64,000 nucleotides of DNA from Kumtagia sp963839725 (lineage in GTDB: Bacteria; Pseudomonadota; Alphaproteobacteria; Rhizobiales; Rhizobiaceae): contig CAWIWT010000022.1 of the NCBI GenBank assembly GCA_963839725.1, positions 248,001-312,000 of the forward strand, in the 5' to 3' direction. A program made the position numbers and the translations under genes. Below the pieces are notes generated by a model. That model made no database searches, was not told the origin of the DNA, and saw only the letters and a program-made list of their open reading frames with translations. This document shows positions 1 to 7,198 of this stretch, piece after piece. The number at the start of each line of letters is the position of its first letter. The stretch's first letter is position 1.

Positions 1-147
1 AGCCCCATTTCCGGCCCGGCAGGCGCCGGTAATGCGCGCCGAACGAACCGTCGGATTGTATTTCTCGACAGCCTCGAGATCGGACAGGATGGCCCACAGT
101 TTGGCCGCCGGGCATTTTGCCGTCAGTTCATGGGAAATGACCGTCAT
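1..147 (-). CDS. SRPBCC family protein, 5' part only (runs off window start)
   Basis: The frame opens with ATG at 147 on the minus strand and stays open for 49 codons to the window edge. The visible residues begin MTVISHELTAKCPAAKLWAI and continue through a stretch with LSDLEAVEKYNPTV, which matches the N-terminus of START-like SRPBCC (polyketide cyclase or ligand-binding) proteins: a first beta strand, then a helix containing a W-x-I/L-x-x-D pattern. A GGAGAAGG ribosome binding site lies just upstream of the ATG. The gene is divergent from the arsR-SRPBCC pair at 227-965 and shares its intergenic region, which holds two palindromes. It is therefore probably controlled by the same ArsR regulator. 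The family is well supported; the specific ligand is unknown. Confidence 0.72.
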   Translation of the reverse strand, partial: MTVISHELTAKCPAAKLWAILSDLEAVEKYNPTVRSARITGACRAGNGA

Positions 148-156
148 GACCTTCTC

Positions 157-174
157 CACAAGCGACTGCTTGTG
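157..174. promoter_or_regulatory. Operator-like palindrome 1 (probable ArsR site)
   Basis: CACAAGC-GACT-GCTTGTG is a perfect inverted repeat with 7-base arms. It lies between the divergent SRPBCC gene and arsR, immediately upstream of a TATACT -10 candidate. Winged-helix ArsR-family repressors bind palindromes of this size in their own promoters, so autoregulation is a reasonable inference. Confidence 0.6.
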
Positions 175-181
175 TTATACT
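173..181 (+). promoter_or_regulatory. Candidate extended -10 element of the arsR operon
   Basis: TGTTATACT reads as TGn-TATACT, an extended -10, and would start transcription near 188, upstream of the arsR GTG at 227. No good -35 is visible (TTCTCC near 153). It overlaps the end of palindrome 1, so bound repressor would block it. Confidence 0.4.
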
Positions 182-197
182 CCATCCAGAGTGCTAC

Positions 198-215
198 CAC
201 AAGCGATAACTTGTG
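198..215. promoter_or_regulatory. Operator-like palindrome 2 (probable ArsR site)
   Basis: CACAAG-CGATAA-CTTGTG is an inverted repeat with 6-base arms that share the sequence CACAAGCGA with palindrome 1. The centres of the two palindromes are 41 bp apart, close to four helical turns, so two bound dimers would lie on the same face of the DNA. The site ends just before the AAGGAGA ribosome binding site of arsR. Confidence 0.58.
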
Positions 216-226
216 AAGGAGACGAT

Positions 227-528
227 GTGAAGACCGACCAAGTGCTCAAGGCCATCGCCGAGCCGCGACGGCTGAGATTCTCCGGGCTCTGCGAAGCGCA
301 GGGGATATGTCCGTCACGGAAATCGGCAAGCGGGTCGAAGTCACGCAGCAGGCAGCGAGCCTCCATCTCAAAGTTCTGGAGCAAGCCGGATTGGTGGAGG
401 CGCGCCGCGTCGGCACGCGCCACCTCTACGCGGTAAGGCCGGAAGGCTTCCGGCCGGTTCAGGCCTTTGTCGCGGAGTTCTGGACCGATCATCTGAGAAG
501 CCTGAAGGGCGATTTGGAGAGCCAGTGA
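227..528 (+). pseudogene. ArsR-family HTH regulator, single-base frameshift
   Basis: The gene starts at GTG 227, behind AAGGAGA at 216-222. It reads VKTDQVLKAIAEPRRL up to codon 272-274. The familiar continuation (E-I-L-R-A-L, then MSVTEIGKRVEVTQQAASLH) lies in the -1 frame from 274 to the TGA at 526-528. Restoring one G, CTG-GAG, gives the standard ArsR sequence AEPRRLEILRAL, so one base appears to be missing at about 274. The HTH (VTEIGKRV...QQAASLHLKVLEQAGLV) and wing (VGTRHLYAV) are intact after the shift. An internal ATG at 307 could make only a fragment lacking helix 1. The regulator overlaps the next gene by GTGA, a common ArsR-SRPBCC (AHSA1) arrangement. It is either a recent mutation or a sequence error. 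Confidence 0.78.
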
Positions 529-965
529 CCAAGGCGTTCACATCGACCATCGAAATTCAGGCGCCGCCGGAGACGGTGTTTCGCCATTTTGTCGAACCGG
601 AACGTCTCGTGCGTTGGATGGGCGACTACGCACGCCTGGAAGCCGTTGATGACGGCATTTTTTCGGTCGACATCAACGGCGTGCTCATTCGTGGGCATTT
701 CATTGCGCTGGAGCCTGCGCGGCGAATTGAGATTGCCTGGGGCGAAGCTGGAAATGCGGCGATGCCTCCAGGCTCGACACATCTTCTGATCGAGCTTGTG
801 CCCACGCAGACCGGGACGCGCCTGACATTGACCCATTCGGGCCTAGTCGAGGAGGAGGCACGAAAGCACGCGATCGGCTGGCCACATTTCCTCGCCAGGC
901 TCGTCGTCGCATCTCAAGGCCGCGACCCGGGCAAGGACCCATGGTCAGCTTCGCCAGGCGCATGA
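525..965 (+). CDS. SRPBCC (AHSA1/Aha1-like) protein partnered with ArsR
   Basis: The protein is 146 residues, starting at a GTG that overlaps the arsR stop codon (GTGA), so translation is probably coupled. It shows the activator-of-Hsp90 homolog 1-like START fold: an opening strand (TKAFTSTIEIQAPPETVFRHF), R-W-M-G near residue 30, and a C-terminal helix with GWPHFLARLVVA followed by G-x-D-P-G-x-D-P-W, the usual ending of ArsR-linked AHSA1 proteins. Cytoplasmic small-molecule binding is the usual inference for the family; the ligand is unknown. Together with arsR and the divergent SRPBCC gene at 1-147 it forms one small regulatory unit. Confidence 0.82.
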   Translation: MTKAFTSTIEIQAPPETVFRHFVEPERLVRWMGDYARLEAVDDGIFSVDINGVLIRGHFIALEPARRIEIAWGEAGNAAMPPGSTHLLIELVPTQTGTRLTLTHSGLVEEEARKHAIGWPHFLARLVVASQGRDPGKDPWSASPGA

Positions 966-1064
966 GAGCCTAAGCTTCCATATCGCGAGCACGCCTACCA
1001 GATGACCCTGCGCGCGTTTAAGCCATGCGATGATGTCGGGGTGGGAAGTGTGCGTTTCAGCCAT
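945..1064 (-). pseudogene. N-terminal remnant of a CsoR/FrmR-type (DUF156) metal or formaldehyde regulator
   Basis: On the minus strand an ATG at 1064 opens a 39-codon frame beginning MAETHTSHPDIIAWLKRAQG and then HLVGVL. This resembles the start of CsoR/FrmR repressors (H-P-x-I-I-x-R-L-K-R-A-x-G-H-L). After about 28 residues the similarity ends and the frame stops at 945. The conserved Cys/His core of the family is absent, so this is a stub. A hairpin at 1055-1093 lies across its start. CsoR-type repressors often sit beside the transporter they control, and an MFS gene follows at 1223-2461, so this may be the remains of its regulator. The match is short and was judged by eye. Confidence 0.45.
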
Positions 1065-1093
1065 ATCCTATCTTCAGGGAAGGATAGCTGAAA
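1055..1093. promoter_or_regulatory. Inverted repeat at the CsoR-like remnant start
   Basis: TTTCAGC (1055-1061) pairs with GCTGAAA (1087-1093), with further internal pairing of CTATC with GATAG. It covers the start codon of the CsoR-like stub. It could be an old operator or a structured leader. No other gene uses it obviously, since the MFS gene reads away from the far side. Confidence 0.3.
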
Positions 1094-1222
1094 TTGCAAT
1101 TGCGCGCTGCTCGCTACCGAAAATGAATAGCGTATTCCCGCGCCGGGGTTGCCTGAAGGCGACACACTCGCGACGTTACGCAAGCCCCTAACAGCCTCCC
1201 TCCCGATGCGTTGTAGAGGTTG

Positions 1223-2461
1223 TCATTGCTCTTCCGGCGGCTTCAAGTGCCGAAACTGGATCAGTAGGAGCAGGTCGTAAGCGATCTTGAGAACGCCGCA
1301 GATGATTAGCGGCCAAGCCTGCAGCGACGCCAAGAACAGAGCACCCGCCAGGGCGGGGCTCGCAGCGGCGGCGAGGCTGCGAGGCACCGAGGTAATGCTC
1401 GCTGCGGCCGGCCGCTCGGCTTCTGTGACAACCGCCATGACGTAGGAGGAGCGGGCCGGCACATCCATCTGCGAGAGTGCCGCCCGGATCAGTAGCAGCA
1501 GCAGCGCAACGGGAAGTGTTGGCGAAAGCGCAGCCATAATCAGGCAGAGGCTCGCAGGGATGTGCGTGAACACCATAGTGTTGACGAGGCCGATATGGCG
1601 TGACAACCACGCCGCCACGGGGAACGACAGCGCCGACAGCACGCCCGACCAGAAAAAGAACAACCCCGCAGAGGAAAGCGGCAGTTCGAACCGTTCGAAC
1701 AGCCACAGCGCCAGCAGCGACTGCACGACGAAACCGCCGGCAAAGGCATCGAGACTGAACAGCGCCGCCAGCTTGTAGACAATGTATCGAGATGGTCCGA
1801 GCGCCGGGGTCTTCTGCGGCATTGTTGCCTGAGGCCGTGTCGGCATGCGCGAGTAAATCCAAGCGCCAACGACGCCCAGGAACCCGTACAGTACGAACAT
1901 AACCTTGATGGCCGTAAGCTGGCCCATGCCAATCAGGCCCGACAAGTCCGGGATGCCCGCAGCCAGTGCGCCAAAAGCGCCCGCAACCGCGCCCACGAGG
2001 CTGTAGCGCGAAAACATCGTGGTGCGCTCGCGATCAGGGACCTCGCGCGTCAAAACGGCATGCTCCAACGGCACGAACGCGCTGACGCTGCCGGCTGACG
2101 GGTTGATGGTACCAGCGAAAGCGACGACGAGGAGGAGGCCATAGTTGTGGATTATCGCCAACGCGACGCCGCTTGCTATCATGAGGCTCGCCGCTGCGAG
2201 CAACAGCAGGCGATGATCACGGCGACCACCTATCAACCCAACTCCAAGGGTCAAAAGCGCTGAGCCCAGCAATGCGGCCGTCGCGATGACCCCCACGTCG
2301 AATGGCGAAAATCCGAGTGTCGTCAGATAGACCGGCAATAGAATGGCGATGAACCCATCACCGAAATCGCGCAATGCGCGTGCCCACAGCAGATGTGTTA
2401 TGGCGGCGGGCTGCGCGTCACGAGGGGAATTGTCGGATCGCTCTTTGGGCGGCATTTCCAT
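1223..2461 (-). CDS. MFS transporter, 12-TM
   Basis: The protein is about 412 residues from the ATG at 2461; a GTG at 2488 would add nine residues, and neither start has a clear ribosome binding site. It is a hydrophobic major facilitator with roughly 12 membrane segments. The first half contains LWARALRDFGDGFIAILLPV and an A-like motif around LGVGLIGGRRDHR; the second half contains a long run from YKLAALFSLDAFAGGFVV to the C-terminus. D-F-G-D-G in TM1 is typical of a branch of MFS proteins of unknown substrate in rhizobia. No periplasmic or ABC partner is present. A degenerate CsoR-like stub lies downstream and a divergent LysR lies beyond the DUF1127 gene upstream. Substrate cannot be assigned; a metal or other cation is only a guess from the stub. 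Confidence 0.8.
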   Translation of the reverse strand: MEMPPKERSDNSPRDAQPAAITHLLWARALRDFGDGFIAILLPVYLTTLGFSPFDVGVIATAALLGSALLTLGVGLIGGRRDHRLLLLAAASLMIASGVALAIIHNYGLLLVVAFAGTINPSAGSVSAFVPLEHAVLTREVPDRERTTMFSRYSLVGAVAGAFGALAAGIPDLSGLIGMGQLTAIKVMFVLYGFLGVVGAWIYSRMPTRPQATMPQKTPALGPSRYIVYKLAALFSLDAFAGGFVVQSLLALWLFERFELPLSSAGLFFFWSGVLSALSFPVAAWLSRHIGLVNTMVFTHIPASLCLIMAALSPTLPVALLLLLIRAALSQMDVPARSSYVMAVVTEAERPAAASITSVPRSLAAAASPALAGALFLASLQAWPLIICGVLKIAYDLLLLIQFRHLKPPEEQ

Positions 2462-2556
2462 CGTCTGGTTGCGCAAATCGCTACCCACGTCGGCTTCGAG
2501 TCGTGGACCGGCTCACATCAGCACCACAAAGGCCGACCTCGGCAACCACTCCGAAG

Positions 2557-2811
2557 TCACCGCTGCCAAAAGGGCTTTGCGGCTTCGCGTAGCGCCTCAG
2601 CTTGCGATACGCCGATGTCCTGCAACAGGTCGTCATTCCGTTCGGCCGTTTCACCAAGGGTGTTTCGTTGACGGTTCCGGGCGATCCAGATGCGAATCTT
2701 GTGCATCCAGCGCGCTGCCACAGTCGATGAATTTGCTTGTCGGTGGCGAGTGTGTCCTCCCGCGAAATGACCAAAGGAAGTGAACGATCGTTGAACCAGC
2801 GGCTTCTGCAT
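2557..2811 (-). CDS. DUF1127 small protein
   Basis: The protein is 84 residues, with ATG at 2811 preceded by AAGGAG at a good spacing. The C-terminal half is a DUF1127 domain: W-I-A-R-N-R-Q-R-N-T-L, then N-D-D-L-L-Q-D-I-G-V-S, then A-L-R-E-A-A-K-P-F-W-Q-R at the terminus. DUF1127 proteins are small, arginine-rich, widespread in alphaproteobacteria, and linked to stress, phosphate or RNA metabolism in the few cases studied. The N-terminal 35 residues are not recognisable. The gene is divergent from the GcvA-like LysR gene at 2940, an arrangement common in rhizobia, and is a likely target of that regulator. Confidence 0.75.
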   Translation of the reverse strand: MQKPLVQRSFTSFGHFAGGHTRHRQANSSTVAARWMHKIRIWIARNRQRNTLGETAERNDDLLQDIGVSQAEALREAAKPFWQR

Positions 2812-2939
2812 TTTCTTATCTCCTTAGTGTATACGGCCCCATCGGAACCAGTGCTGCAGCATCAATAGATCCAGGAAGGTCTTGCCCGCAAAGCATCCTT
2901 TCTCTATCGTGCCTTAGTTTTTCTCATGAAGTGATTGTG

Positions 2940-3875
2940 ATGCGTCGCCGCCTGCCGCCGCTAAACGCGCTCAAGGTTTTCGAGGCTGCGGCGCGGCACG
3001 AGAGCTTCACCCGAGCCGCCGAGGAACTGTGCGTCACCCAGGGAGCAGTAAGTCATCAGGTCAAAGCCCTGGAGGCAGAACTCGGTATCAAGCTCTTCAA
3101 TCGCGAGCGCCAGCGATTGATCATTACCGAGGCCGGTCGCGACTACCTTGTCGTCTTGCGAGATGCGCTCGACCGGATTGCCGTTGGCACGGAGCGCCTT
3201 ATTCAGCGCCAGAGTTCGGGCGTCCTGACGGTCAGCACGTCGCCCGATTTCGCCGCCAAGTGGTTGGTAAATCGCCTTGGCCGGTTTGCCGAGACGCACT
3301 CCGACATTGATCTCAGGATTTCCGCAACAATGCATCACGTCGACTTCGCAAGAGAGGATGTCGATCTTGCTGTGCGGCATGGTGATGGCAATTGGCCGGG
3401 GCTTGACGTGGTCCGCCTCTGCTCCGAGGATTTGTTCGCGGTCTGCAGTCCCAAGCTCCTTTCGGGACGCAATCGCATGCGCAAGCCGTCCGACGTGCTG
3501 AAATTTCCATTGCTGCATCTCGACGACCGAAAGGATTGGTCGAATTGGCTTGAGGCCGCCGGTGTGGTTAATGCCGAAATCTCGCACGGACCGGTCCTGA
3601 ACCGCGCCAGCATGGTCATTGACGCCGCTGTCGATGGCCAGGGCGTCGCACTCGCCCGCACCACGCTTGCGGCCTGGGACCTCATCAACGGGCGCCTCGT
3701 AAGACCGTTCGCTGCGGCTCTACGACTGTCCAAAACCTACTGGGTCGTCTGCCCCAAGGCTACGTCGTTGCTTCCCAAAATCACGACGTTCCGCGACTGG
3801 CTGTTGGCCGAGGCCGCCGATGACGTGCGTCGCCTCAAGTCGCTCGCTCCTTCGGCAGTTCGCGAAGACCATTAG
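2940..3875 (+). CDS. LysR-family regulator, GcvA type
   Basis: The protein is 311 residues from ATG 2940 (a GTG at 2931 is also possible). The N-terminus, MRRRLPPLNALKVFEAAARH followed by ESFTRAAEELCVTQGAVSHQ, is the winged HTH of the GcvA subgroup. The remainder is a LysR substrate-binding domain with G-x-W-P-G-L-D, the V-x-x-L-L-H-L-D-D motif and G-x-G-V-A-L-A-R. GcvA proteins regulate glycine cleavage in enterics, but rhizobial members control diverse neighbours. It is divergent from the DUF1127 gene, and the 128-bp intergenic region probably holds its operator. Confidence 0.85.
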   Translation: MRRRLPPLNALKVFEAAARHESFTRAAEELCVTQGAVSHQVKALEAELGIKLFNRERQRLIITEAGRDYLVVLRDALDRIAVGTERLIQRQSSGVLTVSTSPDFAAKWLVNRLGRFAETHSDIDLRISATMHHVDFAREDVDLAVRHGDGNWPGLDVVRLCSEDLFAVCSPKLLSGRNRMRKPSDVLKFPLLHLDDRKDWSNWLEAAGVVNAEISHGPVLNRASMVIDAAVDGQGVALARTTLAAWDLINGRLVRPFAAALRLSKTYWVVCPKATSLLPKITTFRDWLLAEAADDVRRLKSLAPSAVREDH

Positions 3876-3974
3876 CTGCCGCAAGGGTCCTTCGCCATTT
3901 GGGGACAGTAAAGGTCCGGTTACAACTCGCAAAGCGGCCGCCTTTCCACCGGAAGGCTTTAGAGGACATCCACG

Positions 3975-4600
3975 ATGGGCAGACGTTCGCACAACCCCGA
4001 TCCGCTTCAGCGCCGACAGGTGGAAGCCTTGGCAGGCTATGGAGTTCCTGAGGAGAGATTGCCGCAATGGTCGACGTCGACCCGAAGACGCTCAGAAAGC
4101 ACTGTCGCCATGAGTTGGACCACGGACATTCCAAGGCCAACGCCAAGGTCGCCGAGAACCTCTATCGCAAGGCCACCGGCGAAGGCCGGGAATCGGTCAC
4201 AGCCGCGATCTTCTGGCTGAAAGCACGGGCGCGCTGGAAGGAGACGTTGGTCAACGAGGTTGGCGGCATACCCGGACAGCCAATCGACCAAATCACCACC
4301 ATTCGCCGCATCATTGTCAAACCGTCAGACCGTGAAGATACACGTTCTCCCGCCCTGATCTCCGCAAGACCTATGCGGACCGATGGCGCCAGAATAAAGA
4401 GCGGGATCGAAGCTCCTGCGGGGGGGAATTCCGCTGGCGGCCCAGGTCGAGGCTCTAGCGTGATGAAAGTTTGGCATTCCGGGCGGGGTTCAACAAGGCG
4501 GCGTCGATCGATGATGCCGTCTAAAAACCGCCAGTCGCCGGGTCGAGTTGGCACGGTGGTCAGCGGCTGCGGCTCAGCGCTGGTTTGTGTCTGCCGGTAG
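3975..4600 (+). pseudogene. Phage/mobile-type HTH protein, frameshifted
   Basis: The frame from ATG 3975 (GAGG upstream) reads MGRRSHNPDPLQRRQVEALA then GYGVPEE to about 4055. The homologous continuation, EIAAMVDVDPKTLRKHCRHE then LDHGHSKANAKVAENLYRKA and AIFWLKARARWKET, is in the -1 frame. One missing base near 4053-4056 joins them. Together they match a family of short proteins seen in alphaproteobacterial prophages and islands, in which a bipartite HTH of the terminase small-subunit kind is followed by a K-A-x-A-x-W-x-E-T tail. The sequence from about 4350 onwards is low in similarity and runs over the 3' end of the opposite-strand DUF4239 gene, so the natural end was probably near 4350. 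It is an isolated relic with no other phage genes around it. Confidence 0.6.
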
Positions 4601-5458
4601 AGCCGCCATCCGCGAAATTGGAGAAGCAGAAAGTTCCCCTTGCCAAGTCCCATCTGTATCATTGCCTGCGCCGCCGTCCGCTTTGACCTCCGGCATGACT
4701 TGCAACAGCGGCTCGGCCGATACTGCGATCTCTCCCGTGAAGGGCCGGTCGTGCGCGAGGATCAAGAGAACGGATGCCGCCACGCCGGTCGAAAAAGTTC
4801 CAAGAGCGATCGCCGACGCCAACCGGTTGTCACTATGAACGACGGCGACTGCAAGAAGAGCACAGACGGCTTGCAGGATCAGGCAGGCCCACTTTGTGGG
4901 ATTGACTTGTGCGTGGCTGACGAGGATCCGTTGGCGACGCGCTTCCAGGGCGTCTTCAAGCCACTTCGCTATCTCGCGTTGCGCGATCTCCTGGCCGGGA
5001 CTGGTTGGCGCCAAAGCCAGCGTCGTCCGCAGCGCCTCGTTGAGCGCCGGAGGGCTTATGGTGAGCGTCGCCACGCTCTCTGCCATCAGCGGCCACTCCT
5101 GGCTCGTGGTTTCTTCGATGTAGCGGCGCACCAGCGTCCGCAAGCGCGTCTCGGGCTCCCCGGGAAAGCTGCTCGCCAGAACTACGACTGACCGCAGTGC
5201 GCTCGCCTCCCGGTTGACTGCCGCATTGGCGTGGTCGCTGTCGCTCCAGACCTGAGCCGCGGTGAACGCGACAAACAAGCCGAAGACGATGCCGAGCGGC
5301 GGCAACATGCCGGGCGAAAGTGCCTTGAATGACCGCGCCGCGGGGCTGGCGGAGAGGGCCGCAACGCCTTGGTGCAGGATGAACGCGACGAGGTAAGTGG
5401 CGCCGAACACGATGAGGGCCATCCAAACCACTGGGAGAGTATGCAACCAGCCGCTCAT
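4574..5458 (-). CDS. DUF4239 (bestrophin-like) membrane protein
   Basis: The protein is 294 residues, starting MSGWLHTLPVVWMALIVFGA at 5458. It has two N-terminal membrane helices around residues 8-30 and 45-70 (the second within LSPGMLPPLGIVFGLFVAFT), a central soluble helical region (REASALRSVVVLASSFPGEP), and two more helices near the C-terminus (WACLILQAVCALLAVAVVHS and SAIALGTFSTGVAASVLLIL). This 2+2 layout with A-A-Q-V-W-x-D in helix 2 is the DUF4239 signature. Function in bacteria is unknown; some authors compare the fold to bestrophin anion channels. An upstream in-frame extension has no membrane or signal character and was rejected. An 8-bp inverted repeat lies just upstream. Confidence 0.75.
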   Translation of the reverse strand: MSGWLHTLPVVWMALIVFGATYLVAFILHQGVAALSASPAARSFKALSPGMLPPLGIVFGLFVAFTAAQVWSDSDHANAAVNREASALRSVVVLASSFPGEPETRLRTLVRRYIEETTSQEWPLMAESVATLTISPPALNEALRTTLALAPTSPGQEIAQREIAKWLEDALEARRQRILVSHAQVNPTKWACLILQAVCALLAVAVVHSDNRLASAIALGTFSTGVAASVLLILAHDRPFTGEIAVSAEPLLQVMPEVKADGGAGNDTDGTWQGELSASPISRMAALPADTNQR

Positions 5459-5468
5459 CGTGGGGCCC

Positions 5469-5502
5469 GCCCTATCCTGAGAATCCATCCGCAAGATAGG
5501 GC
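5469..5502. promoter_or_regulatory. Inverted repeat upstream of the DUF4239 gene
   Basis: GCCCTATC (5469-5476) and GATAGGGC (5495-5502) are perfect 8-base arms 18 bases apart, ending about 10 bases upstream of the DUF4239 start codon on the minus strand. It may be an operator or a leader hairpin. Otherwise the 384 bases from 5459 to 5842 hold no gene I can support. Confidence 0.35.
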
Positions 5503-5842
5503 ACTCGTCCCACTCGTGACAATGCCACCACCCCTTCACCCTGCTCCATGCCTGGTGCAATCGGCTCGGGCGAAACCCCGCTTTCTCTGCCCTCGATCCG
5601 GGTAGCTGTGGCCGCCAAGCAAATGTGGTCCCGGACGGCAGCGAAGAAGCTGCCCTGCAGATAATGACTCGGTAACGCTCCGATCGGCGGCTTCGCCTAT
5701 TCCAAACTTGAGGTTCCCGATGTGTGTTACTGTGATTATCTCGCCCGGAGGATGCTTGCTGCGGGATCGCATACCCAGCCGCAATGAGCGGGAGCAAACA
5801 AGCCTTCCTTGCCGCCGATACGACCAGCCCTCGGAGGTTGTT

Positions 5843-6409
5843 ATGCTGATACTGGTTTTGGGCCTCGTGATTTTCTTCGGAATCCATTCGATCCGGATCG
5901 CCGCCGGCGACTTTCGTGATGCGCAGATCGCCACGAACGAGCGGCGCTGGAAAGGCAGCTATTCGCTCATATCGATTGTCGGCCTAGTACTGATCATATG
6001 GGGTTGGAATCTCTATCGGCCCGTTGCGCTTGAGATCTACGAGGCGCCCGCTTGGGGCCGCCACGTCGCATCGGTGTTGGTGCTCGCCGCATTCGTCTCG
6101 CTGGCGGCCGCTTACCTACCCTCGGGTTCGATCAAGCACCGCCTGAAACATCCGATGCTGGTGGGCATCATCCTTTGGGCCATCGGCCACCTCCTGGCTA
6201 ATGGCGACCTTGCCTCGCTGCTGGTCTTCGGAGCGTTCCTGGCTTACGCGATTGTCGATCTGATTGCCGTCATTCCACGCGGCGACCCGGCACCGGCGGT
6301 CGTCCAGCCGCGTAGCGACCTGATTGCTGCGGGCATCGGCTTGGTGGCTTTCGTGCTGTTCGGGCTTTGGCTGCACGGCTGGCTGTTCGGGGTCTCGCCG
6401 TTCGGTTGA
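5843..6409 (+). CDS. NnrU family membrane protein
   Basis: The protein is 188 residues, from ATG 5843 behind GGAGG at 5833-5837. It has about six membrane helices and the NnrU hallmarks: an N-terminal G-x-x-x-F-F-G-I-H-S-I-R, then K-H-P-M-L-V-G-I-I-L-W-A-I-G-H-L-L-A-N-G-D in the middle, and a final W-L-H-G-W-L-F-G-V. NnrU was named from the nitric oxide reductase locus of Rhodobacter, and the domain is shared with eukaryotic ZCIS (15-cis-zeta-carotene isomerase), which uses haem. No denitrification genes are visible here, so the role is open. The gene is single, followed by a TetR regulator in its own promoter region. Confidence 0.85.
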   Translation: MLILVLGLVIFFGIHSIRIAAGDFRDAQIATNERRWKGSYSLISIVGLVLIIWGWNLYRPVALEIYEAPAWGRHVASVLVLAAFVSLAAAYLPSGSIKHRLKHPMLVGIILWAIGHLLANGDLASLLVFGAFLAYAIVDLIAVIPRGDPAPAVVQPRSDLIAAGIGLVAFVLFGLWLHGWLFGVSPFG

Positions 6410-6518
6410 ACGCGGCGCTCGCATCGGCTTTGCGAACTGTCACTACAACCGCATGATCGCTTCACATTGGCGCGATCGAGCACCGACATCATTGCGTTCT
6501 TGAGTGACAGGTGATAGA

Positions 6519-6559
6519 TTTCGAAAACCGTCATTCGTTTTTCGACAATCGTCACTCAT
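6519..6559. promoter_or_regulatory. 21-bp-spaced direct repeats before tetR (putative operator)
   Basis: TTTCGAAAACCGTCATTCGT (6519-6538) and TTTCGACAATCGTCACTCAT (6540-6559) match at 16 of 20 positions with a 21-bp period, two helical turns. The second copy ends five bases before the tetR start. GTCACTCA (6551-6558) is also complemented by TGAGTGAC at 6501-6508. This is a probable binding site for the TetR repressor controlling itself and the efflux genes. Confidence 0.5.
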
Positions 6560-6564
6560 TATGA

Positions 6565-7176
6565 ATGCAGGCTAATCGCATGAACATCAGAGCCCGCTTT
6601 TCGTCAGATGAAACCCGCCTTCGCATCATGGAAGTGGCGGAGGAGCATTTTCGCCGCGTCGGATACGCCAAGACGGCGGTGGCTGACATTGCGGAAGCGC
6701 TTGGCATGTCGCCGGCCAATGTCTATCGCTTCTTTGAGTCCAAAAGCGCGATCAAGGACGCGATCTGCTACAGGCTGCTCAAACAGGAGCATGCGATGAT
6801 CGAGGAGATCATTGCGTCGCCGGAGCCTGCGGCGGTCCGCCTCGAGCGCATCATTGTTGCAATCAACACCTACAACCGCTGCCAGTTCGTAAAGGAGAAA
6901 CGCCTGCACGACATGGTTGAAGTCGCCATGGCGGAGAACTGGGACGCGGTGCAGGCTCACTGCGACAAGATCAAGGGCTACTACGCCGAGGTGATCGCGC
7001 AGGGTATCGCCAGCGGCGAATTCGCCAAGCTCGATCCGGCCGAGACCGCCAAGAGCTTTTTTCTGCTTTGCGCCGGTCTCTGCCATCCCACTCTAATTGC
7101 CCAGAACAATGACGAGGGGGCCGAAGAAATCGCTCGTGGGGCCGCAGCCCTCGTGGTGCGCGCCCTTCGTCCCTGA
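6565..7176 (+). CDS. TetR-family repressor of the RND efflux operon
   Basis: The protein is 203 residues from ATG 6565; an ATG at 6580 (MNIRARFSSDETRL) is also possible. The N-terminal HTH is canonical (TRLRIMEVAEEHFRRVGYAK, then A-D-I-A-E-A-L-G-M-S-P-A-N-V-Y-R-F-F-E-S-K). The rest is a helical ligand-binding domain with an MAENWDAVQAH segment typical of regulators found beside RND pumps in rhizobia. It reads into the MFP and RND genes with a gap of only 22 bases, so the three are probably one autoregulated operon. Repeats at 6519-6559 are the likely operator. The inducer is unknown. Confidence 0.85.
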   Translation: MQANRMNIRARFSSDETRLRIMEVAEEHFRRVGYAKTAVADIAEALGMSPANVYRFFESKSAIKDAICYRLLKQEHAMIEEIIASPEPAAVRLERIIVAINTYNRCQFVKEKRLHDMVEVAMAENWDAVQAHCDKIKGYYAEVIAQGIASGEFAKLDPAETAKSFFLLCAGLCHPTLIAQNNDEGAEEIARGAAALVVRALRP

Positions 7177-7198
7177 TCCTGTTTCCGAGTATACGGTC

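Noticed and set aside
5708..5842. Extended start for the NnrU gene at 5708
   Set aside because: The added 45 residues are polar and non-homologous; ATG 5843 has GGAGG and begins the first membrane helix.
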